From Hyperoodon ampullatus (taxonomy: Eukaryota > Chordata > Mammalia > Artiodactyla > Ziphiidae), in the NCBI GenBank assembly GCA_949752795.1, contig OX457071.1, positions 25,404,800 through 25,468,799 on the forward strand: a stretch of DNA of 64,000 bases. Reading direction: 5' to 3'. The notes under the pieces are model-generated. The model ran no database searches. It was given only the letters and a program-made list of their open reading frames with translations, and was not told where the DNA came from. This document shows, piece after piece, positions 56,111 to 64,000 of this stretch. Within the stretch, counting starts at the first letter, position 1. Every line of letters begins with the position of its first letter. Position numbers and translations under genes: made by a program.

Positions 56111-57675
56111 GCCTGGGAGAATACTTGTTAGTATTCACAGTGTACAAGCAAAACGTTTAGGAGGCCAACCTGTTCACTACCTAGATAACCTTGCTCACAT
56201 TCCTTCTCTAACCCTCAGCGTCCTTATTGTTTCGATTTTTAAAATATGTTTGGAAGTTCTACTTTGTGCCAAGCACTATGTAAGGCCCTCTAAGTAATTA
56301 ATAGCAGCATCTGTACAATTAAAGTCAGACCAAGAGACCTGTTCTGCATGTTCCAACTCTGACATCTTATGATGCTATAATCAGGATCCAGCCAACCGGA
56401 TTCCCAATCCCATTAACGAAGAACAGCCAAAATATTGACCAAATGTTGTTGCATATATTCTACAGACTATTAAACACTGAAAAATTTTGTTCAGATCTAC
56501 TGCCACTGGCCTGGCAATCGTTTTACTTTTTCCAGGTGAATAATCAGGTGAAGAAAACTTGATGAAGAGTGATTGATTCTCTATACTGCCTAAGAAATTA
56601 ATTACATATGAGAATGAAAAATAAAAAGGAAGTGTAATATGTAATGATAATCAGGAGGTACATTATCTCGTCTAATTTTAATCAACTTTGGAATTATATA
56701 AATAGAGGTCTAACTAGTTGGTTAATTCTTTTTCAGTTTGTGTGTTTTCAAGTGATTTGTGATTTTTTTTTTAAATGTCTTTCTCCTTTCCTTTTAAGAA
56801 TCCCTGGCAAGTTGACATACATATGGTGAACATATGGCCTTCTCCTAATTGATTTAATTCAGAAGAGGACCCAGGGGAAAGCTCGCAGCACTATCTGTTT
56901 GAGAGGTTTGGGGAATGTTTATTTCAGAGTGAAGGGTCTAAGTGTGATAGCATCAGAGCAGTGCAATTGAAACAGGCCAGGCAGTACCCACACATGGTCG
57001 GAAGTATCAGTGGTATAAATCATTAGGATAATTTTAACTCAAAGTCTCTGAATTGGCAGAACATTATAAAAAATACATTTTAAAATAAAAGTAGGAGTTA
57101 CTGATTGTGATGTTTATTTCAAGAGATTTAATTGCTTGTACTAAATTTCCCCCACTTGTAAAACTGTCTCTCCCCAGGTGAAGCTGCATTGCCTAATTAA
57201 CCAGTGGATCAATTTGCTTACATTCCAGAAGGAGACTATGTTTGCCTAATGCATCCTCCACCTGATAGAGATAATTCTGTAGCTAAACTACTGCGGAAGA
57301 GCTGGGGCAATCCACTGCATTCCTTCCCTACAGACGGCTATAAATAAAGCCATGTGTCTATCGTCTGTTTGCTAAATGGCTCCTAGATGATAGTAATCCA
57401 GCTGCAACAAAACCGAAACCAAATTGAGTGTACTCTCTTTATTGTCCTCCCTGGTTTGGCTCTAACAATAAAGTCAAAATACATGTCACTAGCTGATGAT
57501 GACCTTATTGATTTGGAGTTTAAATCCTTAATATTGGGTCACAGGACTGAATTTTGAAAATGTGACATCTGGCCATGGTTCTATCAATCTAATGCCCTAT
57601 ACCCAAAGCCTATTTTGCTTTGTGATGCAAATAAGGGACATACCAGATAAAATCAGCCGTTCTGAGTCAGGGATA
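56111..57675. other. Unassigned non-coding DNA
   Basis: No gene or clear repeat. A block at about 57170-57420 is dense in transcription-factor-like words and is treated as a finding. Confidence 0.45.
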
Positions 57676-57830
57676 GGAAATATATATTTAATATATATAT
57701 TTATGTATTTTTATATATCTAATACATGTGTATATATGTACATATTTAATGTATGTGTATATGTGTATATATACATATACATATATAACATATAAATGTG
57801 TATGTATATGTATATTATATATGTGTGTGT
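57676..57830. repeat. TA/TG-rich compound microsatellite
   Basis: About 150 bp of alternating TA, TG and TAT words ('tatatatatttatgta', 'gtgtatatgtgtatatata'). This is simple sequence, and it accounts for the short Y/I-rich open frames on both strands. Confidence 0.9.
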
Positions 57831-57989
57831 CTTGTTTCTTGTCTCTTTAGCCCTCAGCCTGACACATATATTTTTAATAAATGTTTGTTGAATGACTAAA
57901 CGGTTGGGTTTTTTCCCATGGTTTACATAAATAACCATCTAGTGGATACTTTTATAGTGGCAGTAGCACTAGTACTAGTAGTAATACTG

Positions 57990-58195
57990 CTACTACTAAC
58001 ATAGCTCCTATTAACTGAACTTTTACAAAGTCCAAGCACTAATGAAAATGTGCTTAGAACTAAATACTCTGTCTCATTGAATCCTGATAATTGTCCCACA
58101 AGAGAGATCTTGTTATTCTCCAGATTATAGATCAGGGGGTTGGGGTGTGAGGAGTTTAAACAGTGTGCCTAAGAACAAATAGGTGATAATATAGA
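57990..58195 (-). repeat. MIR fragment
   Basis: 'atagctcctattaactgaac', 'tactctgtctcattgaatcc', 'gttattctccagattataga' and 'aacagtgtgcctaagaacaa' follow the reverse-read MIR consensus with many substitutions. Confidence 0.55.
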
Positions 58196-59072
58196 ATCCA
58201 AATAATCTAAATAATCTGCTTGTAAACACAGCAAACTCAACTCAGGGGAGTACATTGTCATTTCAATGAGAATTCATTGGAAGTTTCAACACTATTTTTG
58301 TTTGAGCAGTATAATTTCACTGAAAGATTCCTCCTCTGCTAGGAGTTAATCATATTCAATTGTTCTGGTAAATTGTTAATGACCCTGTTTTCATAGACTA
58401 TAAAATAGAAGGGGTAGGAGTGGGGCCTTTGATTCTGGACACAGATTGCAGTTAAAAACAGAATAAGACAGGAGCCAGAAAATATTATATTTCTGAAGTG
58501 CCCTTGTCCATTTCCATGGGCCTGAACAATCCTCAGAGAAATTATTATTGTACCTAATTAGCAACTGTTGGATCATCTTCAAATCCTTTGCAAAGGAGTG
58601 GAATATCATTGCTTCAGCTCCATGGAATGTTTAGGAATTTTCCTTTAGGAATTCATCCTAAGGAAGAAGACTTTAAGATTTGCTCTGTGCAGCACATGCC
58701 AGAGTATGCTAGCACATTTTGCTGTTTTGTAAAGCGATGCAACATGAGTGCCATAGAAAACAGCACCTCAGTCAATGACCCTAAATTAAAAATTCCCTTC
58801 CTGAATTCATATGACTATAGTATCAAGATAAAAAGGAGACCTGATATATTTCTCTGCATCGTGACAGTACACTTTGTTCTACCCGGTGGAACCCAAAGAG
58901 GGATAATCAATCCAAATATTATTTCAGAACTAACTGTTAGCTCATGTGATTTATTTCACACAATAGAGTTACTAACACCTCTGGTGTCATTTCTTAATCA
59001 ACTGGAATTTGACTCTCCATAGTTCTTAAAATTAATTCCATAATTTGAGCATCAATTGTACACTTAACATTT

Positions 59073-59122
59073 CTGCATTATCACAGCTACTGACTTAATA
59101 AGAGGAATAATGTAGACTCATA
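59073..59122. repeat. Dispersed 50-bp repeat, copy 1
   Basis: Matches 60299-60348 at 48 of 50 positions in the same orientation. Confidence 0.95.
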
Positions 59123-60298
59123 CTAAAGGTCTCTTCTGGATACCTTGAATGTCATCTCTATTTGTGAACAGAAGCAGAATTGGAGTCTATCCCTTTGAAA
59201 GTCTTTTCACAGAACTTCCTCCAAAGCCTTTTCAGTTTCATCTCATGAACCTCTCTTTAATTTATAGACAAGGCGATTATCCAGCGCAGAGTTTTCCAGA
59301 CAACATAGTTATAAATATTCTTTTTCATAGGCCACATCTGCACACTCAGGGTGGTCAGATTGTGTGTCCCGATTTGAGGTTTGGAAGCCTGGCCACAGGA
59401 CGCACGTAACGACTAAGCAGCATAAGTTGAAGACAGTGCCATGTCTATCCCAGAACTGGACAGTATTTTGAAGGTAGCAGGACAAGACTGATCAGTCGAC
59501 AAGGGATTTCACACCATGGGAGCTAGAGATCCTGTTTAAAACAGTCCCCTTGCTAAAGAAAGATAATTGGAGTAAATATTTGTATGGTGAACAATTCACA
59601 TTCTTCCTTTCCCATAAATGTCTACCTATCATCAAAGATCCACTTGTCACCTGCACAAATTGCAGGTGTTGAAGCCAGGCCTGTGACCCTGGAGACCATC
59701 TTTGCCGTTTCTGAATGACCTATGCATCCAAAAATGTGCCCGACGTCTACAAGCAGTTGAGCTCCTGAAATGTTCTCGAAGGAATACAAAGCATATGCCA
59801 TGCAGCTGGCTCACATATCACCCATGGTGTCAGACAACTGCTCTCTGAAGTGCTCTGGTTTTCTGATCAGGAGACACCTGTCATGCTGGTCATGAAGTGG
59901 GGAGAGCCTGGGGCTGGGATGCCAATGACTGGATTCTGGGCCTGACTTGGCCACCAGGAATGTTTGAGCACAGGAGAGTTCCCTTTTTCCTAAGCCTCCA
60001 CTTCCTTGCTTGACAGATGGCTCTATGAGCTTTAAGGTCTTTAACACAGTTCAAAACACCTGTGCTCATATGATTTTATAATCAGACAGGATAGTGGGAG
60101 TTTACTTCAATCTACTCTGAGAGCGTCTTTGGAATTCTACTGGTTATTAGATACTTTGGAGAATATTATTTTCAGAAAATTACTTTTTGGTAAGTTTTTA
60201 CTTGGAAAGAAAGTCCACACCCACCCTCCAACAAATCTACAATACATTATGAACATCATAAACTACCATGTATACCTTTTCACAAGCACAAGCCCTCA

Positions 60299-60348
60299 CT
60301 GCATTATCACAGCTATTGACTTAATAAGAGGAATAATGCAGACTCATA
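60299..60348. repeat. Dispersed 50-bp repeat, copy 2
   Basis: Matches 59073-59122 with two transitions (c/t). The flanking sequence on either side does not match. Confidence 0.95.
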
Positions 60349-61309
60349 CATTACGAGTCCCTACTACATTATATAAGTACACAAGGCTTTATAAGCAAGC
60401 ATACTTATCCATTTTGCAAATCTGGTTCAGCAGATTCATAATAGATGGAAGCTAGCACAAAGACATCCAAACTTATTTTATGGTGACAAAGAACTGGAGA
60501 AAAATAGAAAATAACTATTTTGTCTGCTTGAAGCATTTTGTCTGAGTGTCTGGGATTCATTACCCAACCAGGACAAGTGGCAAGAAGTAGGTGCCTCAAA
60601 GAACTCCTGTTTCTGAATGGTTGTTTCCTCCAGCCATTCAGAAACATCCTGAGCCATGGTGATTTACCACCTCAGCCAACAATGATCCCTCGAGTGTCAA
60701 GTTGACCCCTGTCTGAGAAGCAGCTCTTGTTTAAAAGCTCCCCCCCAAACAGAAGAGTGCCCCCTCCTGAAGCACTGGGCAGATAAACCATGACATCCCT
60801 AAATAATAGAAAAATAATAACGTAAGGATTAATGTTTTCACGACAATTTACACTTAACAAAGCAATTTCACCTTCCCAATTCAAACTCCCCCCAATGATC
60901 TTTAGAAGACATTTCCCACAGAACAGATGCTTTGTTTTGCTTTATTATTATAATTTTCTCTGCGTAGGAAATAGTATAGACATACAACAGACTGCAAAAT
61001 CCAATTTTATCCAAAATCACAGACCTTGACATGCTGGAAGCTTTGAAAATGTTTTCCAGTTTCAGTAACGGTGAGAAGCTATGCAACCTGCACCTGTAAA
61101 TGTAAAACATGAAATGGAAACAGGCAGCCATTCATCTGCTTTCCATGTGGAGCTGTAAAACTGTCCTGGGATATGCTGAGGAGGCATCTAGGGGTGTTTC
61201 AGAGTCGAAAGTACTTGCTAATGGGAGACAAATTTAGGTGGCCAAGAGTTGAGGAACAGCCAGATTTAACCCCCCAAAAGCAGATACTAGTTTGTCGGTA
61301 GAAGCTTTT

Positions 61310-61327
61310 AAATAAACCATAGCTCTA
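61310..61327. repeat. Target-site duplication, left copy
   Basis: 'aaataaaccatagctcta' (18 bp), exact at 61553-61570. Confidence 0.92.
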
Positions 61328-61552
61328 ACTAGGCCCGTGAGCCACAACTACTGAGCCTGCGCGTCTGGAGCCTGTGCTCCGCAACAAGAAAGGCTGCGAC
61401 AGTGAGAGGCCCGTGCACCGCGATGAAGAGTGGCCCCCGCTTGCCACAACTAGAGAAAGCCCTGGCACAGAAACGAAGACCCAACACAGCAAAAATAAAT
61501 AAATAAATTAATAAAACTCCTACCCCCAACATCTTCTTAAAAATAAATAAAT
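61328..61552 (+). mobile_element. CHR-type SINE, long form, 5'-truncated
   Basis: Begins in the body at 'ggcccgtgagccacaactac', lacking the tRNA-like head. It continues with 'gtgctccgcaacaagaaagg', 'tgcaccgcgatgaagagtgg' and 'ccccgcttgccacaactaga', then an (AAAT)n tail broken by 'actcctacccccaacatctt', and a second (AAAT)n. Perfect 18-bp TSD. It has no pol III A or B box, so it cannot be transcribed on its own. Confidence 0.9.
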
Positions 61553-61570
61553 AAATAAACCATAGCTCTA
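61553..61570. repeat. Target-site duplication, right copy
   Basis: Exact copy of 61310-61327. Confidence 0.92.
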
Positions 61571-62379
61571 GTGATACTTGCTTTCATTAGGACTCATAGT
61601 CCCTCAGGTAGGCTTTTTAACCCAGTTCAATAGACCCCTCCCCGTTTACCAGATGTCTCTACTCGGGATGGCCTCTGTAGACAAACCCTCTCTACTCTAG
61701 TATCATTCCCCTTATCTCTTTCCGAGTTTCTTCCTTGTCAATCACCCACCCAGAGAGCCTCCACAGTGTGCCCTCCCCTCTCTCCCAGGTGGACACCTTC
61801 AGTTGGCTTAAGGACATCTTGGTGTAGCCTGCTGTCTTGTCATCATTCTTAATACTGCTGCCTTTCTCTCTCAAAAGTCCCTCTTTCGGGAAGATAAATT
61901 ATATGGTTGCCGTCTCTTATCTTGCCTTCTTCCCTTGCTCCTTTTATAGTATCTTTAGTATCTATTTCTGTAACATCAAAATACCGTGTCAATATGAATG
62001 TCTATCGGGTCACTCCTCCAGCCCTTCCTCTCCCTTTCAAGCTGCGGACAAACAGTTCCATTTCAGTGTTCTATGTCTATTTGGGAGTCCTTCTAGAACC
62101 ACAGATTCAACAAATAGTAAATAAAGTCATCTGCCCCTCTTTCTCAGACACATGCAGTTACTCTCTGGCATTATTATTTCTGTGAAAGGAAGCCAGTAAA
62201 GCTCAATATTGGAAAGTCATCTTATCAAAGGAATCATATGTCATTTCCCATAACTTCTTCTGGGTCAAGACGCTCCAAACCCATGTTTCATGCTCCGTTC
62301 CACTGGAAGCACCTCCAGCCCTAATTTCCTCACTCCCAGACTATTACAAATGCTTGCTCACAGCTGCTCAAAAATTAGC
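61571..62379. other. Unassigned non-coding DNA
   Basis: No gene or confident repeat. Pyrimidine-rich. Short frames only. Confidence 0.45.
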
Positions 62380-63455
62380 CGTGATTCCACAGACTGCTAA
62401 ATGAACTTAAACCCCTTGGCCTGGCTTTCAAGGCCTTGCATATTATGCCTTCAAATCAACTTGTTGATCTATTTCAGCTCTAACTTACCAGAACTTTATG
62501 ATTCTAAATATCCTTCCTTAGTTCTCAGTAGTAATCCACCTTGTATTCTATGCCTCAGGTGAATCTGTCTACCTACAAACAGGCTGTATTCATTTCTCAG
62601 AATAATCTGTAATTCCTTGCCTTTGTGGCCTCATCTGTGTCCCTTAAAAAAATTTTTTTTAACAAACTTTATTTTTCATAATAGAAAAATCCCAAAGATG
62701 GTACAAAATGTTTCAATACACTGTGCCATTTCTTCAGCCTGGAATGTTCTCATCTTTGTTTCTACCACTGAAGTCTACCCATTCTTCAAAGACCTATTCA
62801 AACACGGCTGCCTCAGAAAACCTTTCTTTCTCCACTCTCCCGCAAATAAGTCACGTTTTCTCATCTTCATGTTCACCACTATTACCATCATTGTTTATTT
62901 TCAGAACTTTACATTATAGTGGCCTCTGAAGGTTCCTTTCAATGATAGCCACATCCAAATTCATTTTCCATATTGCTGTCAGGCTGATCTTTCTAAACAT
63001 GAGACTCATCATAGCATTTCCTAGCTTAAAGGCTTTTAATGATTCTATTTCCCATCGGAAAAAACTCAAACTCCTCAACATAACATGCAACAATCTGGAC
63101 ACTATTTATCACTCCAAACTCAAGTCTTCATTTTCCCAATTTTCATCCTTTGGGCTTCAGCAACACTGAACCTCATAACTTTTTCCAAACAGACTATCGG
63201 GTGTTTTGCTATTGTCTCTCCCCAAAAGTCCTTTTCCTCCTTGTATACCTGGATAGCTCCCCTAAACTCAACTCTGATGATAATTGCCCGATGACATTGT
63301 CTTTGATCATCTAATACTTTTGCCTCCTCCACTCCAGACGAGAGTAATTATTTTCTTCTCTTGGTATTACCAGATAGTACTTATATTATTTCAGTTATCA
63401 CAATATATTTCATTTGATTAGATTTTTCTACTAGATTGAAAATGCTGTAGGAGGA
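62380..63455 (+). repeat. L2 LINE fragments (ORF2 end and 3' region)
   Basis: Two consecutive forward L2 pieces. The first (about 62380-62920) has 'ccttggcctggctttcaagg', 'tcttcagcctggaatgttct' and 'cattcttcaaagacctattc'. The second (about 62945-63455) restarts earlier in the element with 'cattttccatattgctgtca', 'ggctgatctttctaaacatg', 'tcaaactcctcaacataaca' and ends with 'ctagattgaaaatgctgtag'. The repeated order suggests two insertions or an internal duplication. All frames are broken. Confidence 0.6.
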
Positions 63456-63560
63456 GGACTTCTGTCATGGGTAAGAGTACGGACTCTGGAGAGAGAATGT
63501 GAGCTCAACTCTTATCTCTGCGACTCACTAGCTGAGTGCTCCTGTACATCAATTAGTTGT
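63456..63560 (+). repeat. MIR 5' fragment
   Basis: 'gtcatgggtaagagtacgga', 'ctctggagagagaatgtgag' and 'ctctgcgactcactagctga' match the MIR head and early core. Confidence 0.55.
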
Positions 63561-63564
63561 GACT

Positions 63565-64000
63565 ACAAGAATGCGGCGTAACAAGCAACAACGAATCCTC
63601 AGTGGTGTTAACAACTCTTTTCATGCTCATGAGTCAATGGGTTGACTGGTAGTTTGGCTAATTTCAGTCAAGCTTGGCTGATATGAGCTGGGCTTGTTTA
63701 TGCATTTGTGGTCACTGGTGGTTCAGCTGGGGTTGGACGGTCTAGGATGGCCTCAGCTGGGGTAACTACTTTCTACCTTTCTCTCATCCTCCAGCAGACT
63801 TGCCTGGACTTGTCATCGTAGTGGAAGCAGAATTTCAAGAGAATTTCAGGGATATACATGGCATCTTGAGACCTAGACTGGGAACTAGAGCAATGTCATA
63901 TTTCTCCCAAATTACTGGCCAAACCACATACAGCCCAAATTCAAAGTGTTGGGAAGCAGACTCCAAATCTACCAGAAAAGATTCAGAGACACACTGCAAA
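63565..64000. repeat. Ancient interspersed repeat, family unresolved, runs off window
   Basis: Phrases such as 'catgctcatgagtcaatggg', 'gtctaggatggcctcagctg', 'tctctcatcctccagcagac' and 'tactggccaaaccacataca' are familiar from an old, abundant mammalian repeat that I cannot name reliably. No open frame. Confidence 0.4.

Larger units (their letters stand above)
58196..61309. other. Unassigned non-coding DNA
   Basis: Three kilobases with no gene recognised. The 144-codon plus frame at 58588-59022 has no motif I know. A 50-bp sequence is duplicated within it (59073-59122 and 60299-60348). Confidence 0.45.

Noticed and set aside
57562..57938. Tyr/Ile-rich open frames on both strands
   Set aside because: Produced by the TA/TG microsatellite.
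58588..59022. 144-codon plus frame as a candidate gene
   Set aside because: No recognisable domain, no splice or promoter context that I can support, and A+T-rich surroundings. A search for homologues would be needed before calling it.

Overview
This window is mammalian nuclear DNA, most likely from a cetacean. The main evidence is a set of tRNA-derived SINEs of the CHR type known from whales and their relatives. They begin with a 'cttccctggtgg' head, carry pol III A/B-box-like sequences and end in 'gtaccgc' plus an A tail, or in an (AAAT)n tail in the long form. About fourteen copies are present, most with intact target-site duplications (TSDs). No BovB/RTE or ruminant-type satellite is evident, which fits a non-ruminant cetartiodactyl. 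No host protein-coding exon, rRNA or tRNA gene can be supported, so the window is intergenic or deep intronic. This comes from reading the sequence only; no database search was possible.

The dominant element is a full-length L1 (LINE-1) on the minus strand at 22490-29109. It has an intact ORF1 (297 aa), an intact ORF2 (1272 aa) with endonuclease, reverse transcriptase and Cys/His motifs all in place, a 1.47-kb CpG-rich 5'UTR that starts with a YY1-type site, a 3'UTR with a G-rich quadruplex-prone tract, an A tail and a perfect 13-bp TSD. It is the only convincing coding content and may be retrotransposition-competent.

Layout. 1-9914: mostly unassigned A+T-rich DNA with an MLT1-type LTR, an old L1M 3' end, MIR pieces and two adjacent SINEs. 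9915-22476: a hAT (Charlie/MER1-like) DNA transposon with an 8-bp TSD, three SINEs, several MIR and L2 fragments, and a CR1/L3-like relic. 22477-29122: the young L1. 29123-42555: mostly unassigned, with L2, MIR and SINE insertions. 42558-50525: two older, disabled L1 copies on the plus strand, one inserted into a MIR. 50526-64000: mostly unassigned sequence with microsatellites, MIR/L2 relics and two more long-form SINEs.

The insertions are layered. SINEs sit inside an L2 (about 31.9-32.5 kb) and a MIR (about 46.1-46.6 kb), and an L1 sits inside a MIR (47.4-50.5 kb). This gives a relative order of MIR/L2, then older L1, then SINEs and the intact L1. SINEs of this class lack a reverse transcriptase and are mobilised by L1 machinery, so the intact L1 and the SINE copies are functionally linked. 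Other observations are a 50-bp near-identical dispersed duplication (59.07 and 60.30 kb), two short tandem duplications, a variable internal repeat in the long-form SINEs, and several unassigned stretches whose motif content would suit regulatory DNA but cannot be tested here.
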